A DNA stretch of 38,009 nt, from positions 1 through 38,009 of the forward strand of contig CAYTOJ010000001.1 in assembly GCA_964439415.1 (NCBI GenBank). Direction: 5' to 3'. Under the pieces are notes generated by a model that saw only the letters and a program-made list of their open reading frames with translations, was not told the DNA's origin and did no database searches. Origin of the DNA: CAYTOJ01 sp964439415. Its GTDB lineage: Bacteria > Pseudomonadota > Alphaproteobacteria > Rickettsiales > CAZAGG01. Positions 1-7,663 of the stretch are shown piece after piece. The translations under genes were made by a program, and so were the position numbers. Positions within the stretch are counted from its first letter, which is position 1, and each line of letters begins with the position of its first letter.

Positions 1-131
1 ATAAACAACAGTTTTTCTTTCAACCCTGCCATGTATTTCAGAGTTTGCGTCACTCCAAAATCCGTCATACTTCTCAAGGTAATATTCCTAATATCGCTCT
101 TGCTGCGATTTGAGTGGATATACCTGCTCAA
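1..131 (-). CDS. parE: ParE-family toxin, partial (cut by window edge)
   Basis: Toxin half of a ParDE type II toxin-antitoxin pair; characterised ParE proteins poison DNA gyrase. Only the first 43 codons lie in the window. Reading from a TTG codon at 131-129, the peptide starts MSRYIHSNRSKSDIRNI and continues with a FG-x-x-Q-x-x-x-Y-x-x-x-L pattern (residues 25-37). This fits the ParE/RelE-family N-terminus, where Y-x-x-S, D-[IL]-x-x-I and [WF]G-x-x-Q are typical. The TTG overlaps the parD stop by four bases (TTGA), the usual coupled layout. The assignment rests on this pattern and the position downstream of parD. The C-terminal half, which should carry the conserved arginines, is off the window. 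Confidence 0.7.
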   Translation of the reverse strand, partial: MSRYIHSNRSKSDIRNITLRSMTDFGVTQTLKYMAGLKEKLLF

Positions 132-379
132 TGTATGTCGGCCTTGTATTCGGCTATGGCTTCTTGCACGATGTCGTCAAACTCCTCTGTACATTCGCCG
201 CTCGCTTCGCCTTCTTCCAAGGCAGTCATTAAAGCTGCATATTTTGCTTCTTCCTGCTCCAGTAATCGCAATCCGGCACGCACTGCCTCACTTACAGAAC
301 CGTACCGACCGCTTTCTGTAAGCCTTGACAAGAACCCTGTAAAATAATCGCCTAGATTTATGCTTGTTGTGTTACTCAT
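128..379 (-). CDS. parD: ParD-like ribbon-helix-helix antitoxin
   Basis: Antitoxin of 83 aa, expected to bind ParE and repress its own operon. The N-terminus (MSNTTSINLGDYFTGFL) and the stretch SGRYGSVSEAVRAGLRLLE match the ParD ribbon-helix-helix fold. The acidic C-terminus (EEGEASGECTEEFDDI) is the likely toxin-binding tail. I chose the ATG at 379. A longer in-frame reading to 472 would run through the hairpin repeat just upstream and would add 31 residues that do not belong to the family. The stop overlaps the parE start. The composite palindromic repeat at 400-536 is immediately upstream, so the promoter must lie within or against it. Confidence 0.85.
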   Translation of the reverse strand: MSNTTSINLGDYFTGFLSRLTESGRYGSVSEAVRAGLRLLEQEEAKYAALMTALEEGEASGECTEEFDDIVQEAIAEYKADIH

Positions 380-399
380 AATACTTATTATTATCATTC

Positions 400-536
400 T
401 ATACCTATCGCACTTCAAGAGTGCGATAGGTATATTTTTTTGTTTTGCGCATGGCCGCCAATCCAACCCCATGCGCGACTATACTGCTCGCTACTTGCCT
501 GCAAAAAATCCACACTCTTCATTCGCGAGCAGTATA
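400..536. repeat. Composite palindromic repeat, full copy A (three hairpins)
   Basis: Three consecutive inverted repeats. Hairpin 1 is a perfect 15-bp stem (400-414 TATACCTATCGCACT, loop TCAAG, 420-434), followed by seven T (435-441). Hairpin 2 is GCGCATGG (447-454) with CCATGCGC (469-476). Hairpin 3 is TATACTGCTCGC (480-491) with GCGAGCAGTATA (525-536), enclosing an A-rich stretch and AATCCACAC. The same order of three hairpins occurs at 30147-30288. It sits between the 3' end of the 604-1848 gene and the 5' end of parD. Hairpin 1 plus the T run could also terminate plus-strand transcription. Confidence 0.85.
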
Positions 537-603
537 CGTTACTGTATTTTAGTAATGCATGCAATAGGTTTGAAATTTTAAACTCGGAACCTATGCCTGA
601 AAT

Positions 604-1848
604 CTAGCCCCCAGCCCCGGCCATTGCAGGCGCAAAGCCCCGGCGGCCACTGGCTGCTTCAAGCCGTACCTTCTCCATTGCTGCCTCTGCGTGTCTCTGC
701 TGCTGATCAAGCAGTTCTTGGATTTTCTCCTTACCGCCGAACAGGTTCATGCAGATTTCAGTAACTACGCGTTGCAGGCCGCCGCCGCGAATATCCGCTT
801 TTGTGGGATCCATACCGCTGCGTGCAAGGAATACGTCAAAATCACCATAAATTTCGTTCTTAATGGATTCCGCCAGAGCTTTAGGGTCAGCCTTGCCGGA
901 GTTTTTAAACTGGGTACGTAAGTCAAGCATCCCGTCTACCAGTTGTGTAACTGCCTCATCAGTTGCCATATCGCTGCCGAAGAGCTGCCTGATTATTCCC
1001 CTGACAGCGCGTGGCACATAACCGTTTAAGCCTTCGCGCCAAATTTCAGCATCAGATTTCGCCACCAGTTCCGGCAGTATCATAGTGGAAATTATGCTTG
1101 CAGGTGCATCGTGAAATTCATTATCGGTGAATTTTCCGTGCAGCAGCTTACCTAACCAACCAAAGCCGTTGCGCCGCCCCAGAATATCCAGAAAGCGCAT
1201 TGAGGCTACCGTGCCGGAGAAATACCTGAGGCTGCCACCGCCAGTTGAGGCAAGTATTGCGGAGGGAATTCCCATGGAATTTCCTTCTTCAAACTGAATT
1301 TTTTTTAGAAAGCCCAGAAGATTATCCGGCATATTTTTTGTGTTAAAGGCTTGGTAATTACCAACCGAACAGTTAGTATAAACACGGCTGCCAAGCCACC
1401 AGCCGATAGCACCGATGGCGGGGGGGGCAACCGCCAGAGCCACTTTGCAGAATTCATTCCAGGCCAGGCCTTTGCGCTCGTCTTTAGTGAATTTTTCCGC
1501 CTCCTGCACCAGCGGCATGTGCTTGAGCTTGTCAAACTTCAATGCCCCATACAGGCCAAATAATGGGGATAGTGGATGATTATCCATGTTTTCCCTGCTT
1601 GCACCGAAAGCCTTGTAATAATCCTCAATCGGTTTCTGCGCGCAAAGAAAATTCATGACCCCTATACCGCCAGCGCCAAATAATCCGGCCATTCCGGCAC
1701 ACATAAGCAGATGCCACCCCGGTGCAACATTCACCTTGTTTTTGGATAACTCGCCGAGCCTGAGTATAGGATAGGCAAGCCGCTCCAGCGGCGATAGCGG
1801 ATCGCCCTGCGTGGGTTGTTCTTTGTCGATATTTACGGATTGATCCAT
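604..1848 (-). CDS. Hypothetical membrane protein, 414 aa
   Basis: I do not recognise this family. Two hydrophobic segments are visible, about residues 43-69 (glycine- and alanine-rich) and 134-157. The remaining roughly 250 residues are mostly soluble and helical, and the C-terminus is alanine/glycine-rich (AMAGAGG). There is no signal peptide at the extreme N-terminus; the first 20 residues are polar. The gene is transcribed alone, facing away from uppS. Eight C in a row on the coding strand (1430-1437 on the plus strand) fall in the second hydrophobic segment at Ala-Pro-Pro-Ala, so one-base slippage would truncate the protein at about residue 143. The length and clean reading frame support a real gene. 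The function is unknown. Confidence 0.75.
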   Translation of the reverse strand: MDQSVNIDKEQPTQGDPLSPLERLAYPILRLGELSKNKVNVAPGWHLLMCAGMAGLFGAGGIGVMNFLCAQKPIEDYYKAFGASRENMDNHPLSPLFGLYGALKFDKLKHMPLVQEAEKFTKDERKGLAWNEFCKVALAVAPPAIGAIGWWLGSRVYTNCSVGNYQAFNTKNMPDNLLGFLKKIQFEEGNSMGIPSAILASTGGGSLRYFSGTVASMRFLDILGRRNGFGWLGKLLHGKFTDNEFHDAPASIISTMILPELVAKSDAEIWREGLNGYVPRAVRGIIRQLFGSDMATDEAVTQLVDGMLDLRTQFKNSGKADPKALAESIKNEIYGDFDVFLARSGMDPTKADIRGGGLQRVVTEICMNLFGGKEKIQELLDQQQRHAEAAMEKVRLEAASGRRGFAPAMAGAGG

Positions 1849-1966
1849 GTATTTTGAATAATGCTATGGATAAACTAGCAATCTATAGTGACACTTTTTT
1901 GAATATGAGCATTATTTCTTCAAAATAACCATCTGTATTACCATAAATATTTTGTGCATTGCGGTA

Positions 1967-1996
1967 TTGTTCAGGTTAAGTTATTGCGACTATAAA
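1967..1996 (+). promoter_or_regulatory. Possible sigma-70 promoter of uppS-cdsA
   Basis: TTGTTC at 1967-1972, an 18-bp spacer, and TATAAA at 1991-1996, about 65 bp before the preferred uppS start. The -10 is a good match and the -35 a weak one. It lies in the divergent spacer between the 414-aa gene and uppS, which also holds an inverted repeat (AATAATGCT at 1858-1866, AGCATTATT at 1909-1917). Predicted by eye only. Confidence 0.35.
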
Positions 1997-2063
1997 TGCG
2001 GCTGCTATTCCTGATGGTATGAAATTATCGAAAATTACTAAAAAGCCTAGCGTTGAAGGAAAT

Positions 2064-2762
2064 ATGCAGATTCCCCGCCATATTGCCATAATTATGGATG
2101 GTAACGGGCGCTGGGCAAAAAGCCGGGGTTTGCCGCGCATTATGGGGCATAGGCAAGGCTCTGAATCCGCCAGAAGAATAATAGAATCATGCGCAGTGCT
2201 TGGGGTGCGCGACCTCACGTTATACGCCTTCTCTTCAGAAAACTGGAACAGGCCGGAGGAGGAGGTGAAAGGGCTGATGGAACTGCTTATGCATTATATA
2301 AAAGCCGAATTATCAAGCTTTAAAGAAAAAGGTGCGCGCCTTAGAATAATGGGCAATACAGCAAAACTGCCATTTGAAGTGAGGGGTGTTTTAACTGAGG
2401 CGGAAAAGGAAACCATAAGCAACACCAGAATCAACGTTAATGTTGCACTTAGTTACGGCGGGCGGCGTGAGATAGTGGACGCGGCAAAAATACTGGCGGC
2501 AAAAGTGAGAGACGGCTTGCTGGACGCAGAGGAAATCAATGAGGCATTATTCGCGGATTCTTTGTATATAGCAGATATGCCTGAACCTGATTTATTAATC
2601 CGCACTGGAGGCGATACCAGAATCAGCAATTTTCTGCTCTGGCAGATAGCCTATACCGAGCTTTATTTCACTGAAACACTCTGGCCTGATTTCGGGCAGG
2701 ATGATTTAATGAAAGCTATAAACAGCTTTTCAAAGCGGGAGCGGCGATATGGTAGGGTCTGA
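2064..2762 (+). CDS. uppS: Isoprenyl transferase (undecaprenyl diphosphate synthase)
   Basis: Cis-prenyltransferase that condenses isopentenyl diphosphate onto farnesyl diphosphate to make undecaprenyl diphosphate, the lipid carrier for peptidoglycan and other envelope polymers. Signatures: HIAIIMDGNGRWAK with the catalytic Asp12, YAFSSENW, RISNFLLWQ, and ELYFTETLWPDF near the C-terminus. The usual RTGGE is RTGGD here, a conservative change. At 232 aa it fits the family. I prefer the ATG at 2064, which has GAAGGA just upstream (spacing only 3 nt) and gives the short leader normal for alphaproteobacterial homologues. An in-frame ATG at 2019 has no ribosome site. The 3' end overlaps cdsA by 14 bp, as in the conserved uppS-cdsA operon. 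Confidence 0.95.
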   Translation: MQIPRHIAIIMDGNGRWAKSRGLPRIMGHRQGSESARRIIESCAVLGVRDLTLYAFSSENWNRPEEEVKGLMELLMHYIKAELSSFKEKGARLRIMGNTAKLPFEVRGVLTEAEKETISNTRINVNVALSYGGRREIVDAAKILAAKVRDGLLDAEEINEALFADSLYIADMPEPDLLIRTGGDTRISNFLLWQIAYTELYFTETLWPDFGQDDLMKAINSFSKRERRYGRV

Positions 2763-3579
2763 GAACCAGAAACCTGAGGCCAGAAACCTGAAGTCAGAAA
2801 ATGGATGGAAGAGACTGTTTAATAGAGAACTTGGCATCCGGATTTTATCAGCGGTTATTTTAGCGCCGCTGGTAATTTATGCAGTATTGCAGGGTGGCTG
2901 GTGGTTGACCGCACTGGTGATGCTGCTTGCTTTTACAATGATATATGAATGGCATGGATTGTGGGAGAGGATTATTTATAAGCCATATCTGATTTTAAAT
3001 GCCATAACCATTATAGCCGCGCTTTACCTGGCGCATGATGGGCGCTTCAGGGAAGGCTTCTTTGTGTTCTTCACCGCCCTTATTTTATATCTGCTGCAAA
3101 TGCCTGGGCTGGCGCGCCGCCGCGCTTACCATGTGTTCGGGTTGTTTTATGTTTTCGTGCCGACCTTTCTTTTAATCTGGTTGGATAAGCAGGAGCATCC
3201 AATTATATTTCTACTGCTGATAGTCTGGGGTACTGATATTGGCGCATATTTCGCCGGGCGGCTTATCGGCGGGCCTAAAATCGCGCCTTCAATCAGTCCG
3301 AAGAAAACCTGGGCGGGATTAATTGGTGGCATCGTACTCGCTAATCTATTTTATTTTATGTATCTGCATTATGCTGAAGAAAAGGGGACTACATTAGCGC
3401 AGATTACTGTTATTTCCATCATCGCCATTGTATCCCAGATTGGTGATTTTTTTGAATCCTGGGTTAAGCGCAAAGCGGGGGTGAAGGATAGTGGCCGCCT
3501 GATTCCAGGCCATGGCGGGGTGCTGGATCGGGTGGACGGACTTATTACCGCAATACCCGCATATGCGTTATATGTTTAT
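2749..3579 (+). CDS. cdsA: Phosphatidate cytidylyltransferase, 3' end lost in assembly gap
   Basis: Inner-membrane enzyme making CDP-diacylglycerol from phosphatidate and CTP, the precursor of phosphatidylglycerol and phosphatidylethanolamine. 277 codons are present. Several membrane helices are visible, followed by the CDP-diglyceride synthase signature near the end: SWVKRKAGVKDSGRLIPGHG, then GVLDRVDG. The reading frame enters the N run, so the last few residues are unknown; anything read across the Ns is an artefact. The N-terminal 20 residues are polar and unlike the family. They are encoded by a 14-bp tandem duplication at 2766-2791. The gene overlaps uppS by 14 bp, so translation is probably coupled. 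Confidence 0.92.
2766..2791 (+). repeat. Tandem duplication with 14-bp period at the start of cdsA
   Basis: CCAGAAACCTGA occurs at 2766-2777 and again at 2780-2791, with a degenerate third start (TCAGAAAA) after it. A 14-bp period is not a multiple of three, so the same DNA is read in two frames (QKPE, then RNLK) in the CdsA leader. A related string, CCAAAAACCTGAAGG, occurs in the leader of the M16 gene at 20282-21667. Confidence 0.7.
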
Positions 3580-3679
3580 NNNNNNNNNNNNNNNNNNNNN
3601 NNNNNNNNNNNNNNNNNNNNNNNNNNNNNNNNNNNNNNNNNNNNNNNNNNNNNNNNNNNNNNNNNNNNNNNNNNNNNNN
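3580..3679. other. Assembly gap (100 N)
   Basis: Exactly 100 N, the conventional placeholder for a gap of unknown size. It cuts off the cdsA 3' end and ends three bases before the preferred yejE start. In yejABEF-type operons yejB precedes yejE, so the missing DNA may hold yejB. This is an inference from gene order, and a misjoined scaffold cannot be excluded. Confidence 0.98.
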
Positions 3680-3682
3680 TTT

Positions 3683-4717
3683 ATGGAATACAAACACGTC
3701 TGCTCCGCCTCCCCTTTCAGCTTTTTCGCCAGATTCAGGCGCAATCATAGGGCGCTGGTATCACTGTGGCTATTGGGCGGAATGTTCATTATATCCCTGT
3801 TCGCTGAAATGCTGGCCAATGATAAGCCGATACTGGCAAGTTATAACGGCAGGCTTTTCTTTCCGGTTTTCAAAAATTATTCTGAAACCGCATTCGGCGG
3901 AGATTTTGAAACCGGAGCGGATTATAAAGACCCTTTCCTGGTATCACGCATTGAGGAAAACGGCTGGATGTTCTGGCCACCGGTAAGATTTTCCTACAGC
4001 ACGGTCAGCCGTGATCTGGAAGCACCAGCGCCAGCGCCACCCAGCCGCCTGAACTGGCTGGGTACTGATGACCAGTCCCGCGATGTGCTGGCGCGGGCTA
4101 TTTACGGCTTCCGTATTTCAATTCTTTTTGCGCTGGCTCTGACATTTATCAGCATAAGCTTAGGATTATTTCTGGGCGCGCTACAGGGCTTTTATGGCGG
4201 CAAAACCGATTTGGCTCTGCAGCGCCTGACGGAAATATGGGACGGCCTGCCAATGCTGTATATGCTCATAATACTTGCAAGCATAGTGAAACCGGATTTC
4301 TGGTGGTTGCTGATGCTGCTCTCCCTGTTCAGCTGGATGGGCATAGCAGCCCTGGCGCGTGGCGAATTCCTGCGGGTGCGCAACTTTGATTATGTGCGCG
4401 CTGCCCGCGCTTTAGGTGTATCTGACACTAATATTATGTTCCGGCATATCCTGCCTAACGCCGTTGTATCCTCTCTCACCTATGCGCCTTTTGTGTTCTG
4501 CGGCGCTATTGGCGCTTTAACCTCGCTTGATTTCCTTGGGTTTGGCCTGCCCCCCGGATCACCTTCCCTGGGGGAGATGGTATCACAGGGCAAAAATAAT
4601 CTGCATGCGCCGTGGCTGGGCTTTACTGCCTTTTTCACCCTGGCAATCACGCTATCACTGGCAATGTTCATAGGTGAGGGTGTACGGGATGCCCTTGACC
4701 CCCGCAAGTACACTTAA
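3683..4717 (+). CDS. yejE: Oligopeptide ABC transporter permease, YejE type
   Basis: Inner-membrane permease of the YejABEF peptide importer. The N-terminus has the family's typical LFAEMLANDKPIL after the first membrane helix, then FGGDFETGADY and NWLGTDDQSRDVLAR. The EAA-loop region lies about residues 225-260 (EFLRVRNFDYVRAARALGVS), and the end reads LDFLGFGLPPGSPSLGE, then GEGVRDALDPRK. From the ATG at 3683 it is 344 aa, the usual YejE length, so the gene is probably complete although only three bases precede it before the gap. It ends tail-to-tail with hisA, overlapping by 4 bp. No yejF ATPase follows, and the binding-protein gene is on the opposite strand beyond hisA, so the operon is broken up. 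Confidence 0.93.
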   Translation: MEYKHVCSASPFSFFARFRRNHRALVSLWLLGGMFIISLFAEMLANDKPILASYNGRLFFPVFKNYSETAFGGDFETGADYKDPFLVSRIEENGWMFWPPVRFSYSTVSRDLEAPAPAPPSRLNWLGTDDQSRDVLARAIYGFRISILFALALTFISISLGLFLGALQGFYGGKTDLALQRLTEIWDGLPMLYMLIILASIVKPDFWWLLMLLSLFSWMGIAALARGEFLRVRNFDYVRAARALGVSDTNIMFRHILPNAVVSSLTYAPFVFCGAIGALTSLDFLGFGLPPGSPSLGEMVSQGKNNLHAPWLGFTAFFTLAITLSLAMFIGEGVRDALDPRKYT

Positions 4718-5451
4718 GCAGAGATTTTCGCTGCCCAGCGGGAGTTGATTTTACCTTCATAAATTGCGCGCCCAACGATAACGCCGGATATTTTATTATA
4801 TGGCGGAGTTTTCAGCTTCATTAAATCGTCAGGCGTGGAGACGCCGCCTGATAATATAAGCGGTATGGAAACTCTGCCGGCCAGTTCCAGAGTCTGGTCA
4901 AAATTGGGGCCATTCAACATACCGTCCCGCTCAATATCTGTATGCAGTATTGCGGCAACGCCTGCATCCTCATACGATAATGCCAGGTCAATTGCGGAAA
5001 TACGGGAACCATGCAGCCAGCCATCGGTTGCCACCATGCCATTCTTAGCATCAAGGCCAACTACTATTCTGTCAGGATGTTTACGGCAGGCCATTTTTAC
5101 CATTTCAGGGTACTTTACCGCAATTGTTCCCAGTACTACCCTCTCTACCCCCGTATCCAGCCATTCATCTATCTGCTCCAGGCTTCTCATTCCACCACCC
5201 AGTTGCAGCTTTATTTTGCCTACATCCAGCATTTCCTGGATGATTCTTTTGTTCACCGGGCGACCCTGCATGGCACCATCCAGATCAACCACATGCAGCC
5301 AGGTGTGGCCATCGTTAAAAAAATCCCGTGCCTGCTCAACCGGGGATTCGTTGAACACGGTAGCTTTGTCAAAATCGCCTTGCAGCAGGCGCACCGCCTT
5401 ACCGCCCTTTATGTCGATAGCCGGATATACTGTCAGTCCGTTTGATGCCAT
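4714..5451 (-). CDS. hisA: HisA: ProFAR isomerase of histidine biosynthesis
   Basis: 1-(5-phosphoribosyl)-5-[(5-phosphoribosylamino)methylideneamino]imidazole-4-carboxamide isomerase, a TIM-barrel Amadori isomerase in histidine synthesis. Signatures: VYPAIDIKGGKAVRL with the catalytic Asp13, LQLGGGMRS, VVGLDAKNG with the second acid at Asp134, HTDIERDG and LILSGGVSTPDD. At 245 aa it is full length. HisA rather than HisF is supported by the KGGKAVRL opening and by the absence of the HisF-type N-terminus. It stands apart from other his genes and is wedged between the two yej genes, which suggests a local rearrangement. Its 3' end overlaps that of yejE. Confidence 0.95.
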   Translation of the reverse strand: MASNGLTVYPAIDIKGGKAVRLLQGDFDKATVFNESPVEQARDFFNDGHTWLHVVDLDGAMQGRPVNKRIIQEMLDVGKIKLQLGGGMRSLEQIDEWLDTGVERVVLGTIAVKYPEMVKMACRKHPDRIVVGLDAKNGMVATDGWLHGSRISAIDLALSYEDAGVAAILHTDIERDGMLNGPNFDQTLELAGRVSIPLILSGGVSTPDDLMKLKTPPYNKISGVIVGRAIYEGKINSRWAAKISA

Positions 5452-5473
5452 ATTATTTACCAGGTTAGGTGTT

Positions 5474-5508
5474 TATACCCATCGCACTTCAAGAGTGCGA
5501 TAGGTATA
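5474..5508. repeat. Palindromic repeat, hairpin 1 only (copy D)
   Basis: A 15-bp stem (5474-5488 and 5494-5508) around the loop TCAAG, with one mismatch (CCCATCG against CGATAGG). It is nearly identical to hairpin 1 of copy A. T-rich sequence follows on the plus strand. It lies between hisA and the YejA-type gene, both on the minus strand, so the T tract is on the wrong side to terminate them. Confidence 0.85.
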
Positions 5509-5544
5509 TCTTTTATTTTTTCGCAAACTTGAGAGCGGCAAACT

Positions 5545-7377
5545 TTACTTTTTGCCAAGGAATTCATCCACTTTGCTATTTCGATTAGTATCTATCCACC
5601 AGGTATCGGTAAAACCTAAATCATATTTTGGCATAACGTCCGGCCTGCCGAATCTATCCCAGTAGGCCACGCGGTACATGCCAGAATGCCAGTTGGGAAC
5701 TACATAATGATTCCACAGCAGCACCCGATCCAGCGCAGAGACGGTTGCTACCAGGTCGTCATAACTCTCCACCGCCAGAAGTTTCTCCACCAGTTCATCC
5801 ACCACCGGATTTTTAATGCCGATTATATTACGGCTGCCCCTGGTATCCGCCGCCTGGGATGTCCAGTAATCTATCTGCTCATTCCCGGGGGACATGGACT
5901 GCGGAAACACATTCACCATCATGTCGAAATCGAAGCTCTCTTTACGCTTCTGATACTGGGCGCTATCCACCAGCCGCACATGGGCTTTAATGCCAAGCCG
6001 TTCCAGGTTTTTGATGTAACCTGAAAATACACGCTCGAAGGATGCTGTTTCAATCAGGAATTCAATTTCAAAGGGTTTGTCATCAGTGCCTTTTAAAATG
6101 TTATTCTCCAGCTTCCAGCCAGCCTCCATCAGTAGTTGCTTAGCTTTGAGAAGATTATCTCGGCTGTTGCCGCTGCCATCATTCTTTGGTGGGTTATATT
6201 CAGTGGTAAAAACCTCAGGTGGCAGCTTATCCTTGTATTTATTTAAAATCTCCAGTTCCCGCCCCTGTGGTATGCCTTTGGATTCAAAAGCTGAATTGCC
6301 GAAATAACTGCGGTTGCGTTTGTACAGGCTGTAAAACAGGTTCTTGTTAGCCCATTCGTAATCAAAGGCGTAATTTAAAGCTTCCCGGGTTTTAGGGTTT
6401 TTGAACTTTTCCCGCCGGAGATTAAACACGAAGCCCTGCATTCCGCTGGGGTTTTCATGTTTGAACTCGCCTTTCTTCAGTACTTCAGCTTTCACTGCCG
6501 GGGAATCATAGGCGGTGGACCACATGCGGGCGATGTTCTCCAGCCGCATATCGTATCTTCCGGCTTTCAGTGCCTGCACCGCCACAGTCTCGTCACGGTA
6601 ATAATCAAAAACCATTCGCTCGAAATTATAGCGGCCACGGTTTATGGGCAAATCCTTGCCCCAGTAATCCTCGCGCCGCTTGTAAGTGATGGAGGCTGGC
6701 GGTTGGGTCTTCTCCACCACATATGGCCCGCTGCCGATAATGGGGGTAAGCGTGGTTTTATCAAATTCATTAGCGGTGAAAAACGCCTTGGAGATAATCG
6801 GCAATGACGCGCCGACTATTATAGGCAGTTCCTTATTGGTAGTGTTGGCGAAGGTGAATTTCACTTCCTCAGCGGAAAGCTTTTCACAGGTTTTTACATC
6901 CCGCAGCAGCATCCGGTAATTGGGGTGGCCTTTGCTTTTGAGTGTATCAAAGCTGAAAATTACATCCTCAACGGTAACTGGCTTGCCATCGCTCCACTTC
7001 GCCTCCGGGCGGAGTTTGAATTTCACCCAGGATTTATCATCCGCCACTTCCACGCTGGAAGCCAGCAGGCCGTAAGCTGAAAAAGGCTCATCCTTGGAGT
7101 TTTGCAACAGAGTTTCAAATATATATTCCGAGCCTACCGCGCTGATACCTTTAAGAACGAAAGGATTCAGATTATCAAAAGTGCCAATCATGGAAAGGCG
7201 CACTGTACCTGCCCTGGGCGCGCCTGGGTTTACATACTCAAAATTCTTGAAATTAGTGGGGTATTTAAGCTCGCCGTAAGTTGCAAAACCATGCATGGGC
7301 GTAGATGCATAACCTGTTGATGATAATAGAGCAAATCCAATTACAGCCGCTGCCCGCGTCAACTTTAAAATCACCAT
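5545..7377 (-). CDS. yejA: Periplasmic oligopeptide-binding protein, YejA type
   Basis: Solute-binding component (SBP_bac_5 fold) of the YejABEF peptide importer. An N-terminal signal peptide (hydrophobic residues 8-20) ends near GYA-STP. It is followed by the YejA-typical start of the mature protein (MHGFATYGELKYP, FEYVNPGAPRAGTVRL) and IGTFDNLNPFVLKG. Downstream, LRPEAKWSDGKPVTVEDVIFS is the family core motif. At 610 aa it matches the family. The normal partners (yejB, yejE, yejF) are not co-transcribed here: yejE is on the other strand beyond hisA. A hairpin repeat lies downstream (5474-5508) and a rearranged copy lies upstream (7409-7528). Confidence 0.92.
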   Translation of the reverse strand: MVILKLTRAAAVIGFALLSSTGYASTPMHGFATYGELKYPTNFKNFEYVNPGAPRAGTVRLSMIGTFDNLNPFVLKGISAVGSEYIFETLLQNSKDEPFSAYGLLASSVEVADDKSWVKFKLRPEAKWSDGKPVTVEDVIFSFDTLKSKGHPNYRMLLRDVKTCEKLSAEEVKFTFANTTNKELPIIVGASLPIISKAFFTANEFDKTTLTPIIGSGPYVVEKTQPPASITYKRREDYWGKDLPINRGRYNFERMVFDYYRDETVAVQALKAGRYDMRLENIARMWSTAYDSPAVKAEVLKKGEFKHENPSGMQGFVFNLRREKFKNPKTREALNYAFDYEWANKNLFYSLYKRNRSYFGNSAFESKGIPQGRELEILNKYKDKLPPEVFTTEYNPPKNDGSGNSRDNLLKAKQLLMEAGWKLENNILKGTDDKPFEIEFLIETASFERVFSGYIKNLERLGIKAHVRLVDSAQYQKRKESFDFDMMVNVFPQSMSPGNEQIDYWTSQAADTRGSRNIIGIKNPVVDELVEKLLAVESYDDLVATVSALDRVLLWNHYVVPNWHSGMYRVAYWDRFGRPDVMPKYDLGFTDTWWIDTNRNSKVDEFLGKK

Positions 7378-7408
7378 CCCACCCCTGCTTTGTAATTTCC
7401 TGCCTGAA

Positions 7409-7528
7409 TATACCTAAAACACTTGAAGAGTGTTCTGGGTATAGATGAAGTTCTCGGTGTACCTAATGCACTCTTGAAGTGCGATAGGTATAGGTTAAAT
7501 CCACACTTCTTCATACGCGAGCAGTATA
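7409..7528. repeat. Rearranged palindromic repeat (copy C)
   Basis: Two versions of hairpin 1 followed by the right half of hairpin 3. The first (7409-7423 with 7429-7443, loop TGAAG) has the AAAACACT-type stem, with two mismatched positions. The second (7460-7472 with 7478-7490) has the loop CTTGA, so it is inverted relative to the others. The tail AATCCACACTTCTTCAT, then GCGAGCAGTATA (7517-7528), matches the end of copy A, but the left arm of hairpin 3 and all of hairpin 2 are missing. It fills most of the 286-bp spacer between yejA and the secretin gene. The rest shows nothing clear except a TATAAG at 7650 close to the GTG start. Confidence 0.8.
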
Positions 7529-7663
7529 ATAATGCAAATCTTATCCATATATACAATACTGCATGATGGACTGGATAAAAACCAGGGCTATTAGTAATTC
7601 AGAATCCAAGTGTTTCTCTGCTTTCTTCATAATTTTTTTACGAATGGACTATAAGTTCCGGCT

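Noticed and set aside
128..472. 114-aa form of ParD starting at 472
   Set aside because: The extra 31 residues are read through the palindromic repeat; the ATG at 379 gives the normal ParD length.
2749..4717. Continuous frames through the N run joining CdsA or upstream sequence to YejE
   Set aside because: Translation through Ns is meaningless; the two proteins have complete, separate family signatures on each side.
5474..5520. Terminator for hisA or yejA
   Set aside because: The T-rich tract follows the hairpin on the plus strand, while both genes are on the minus strand.
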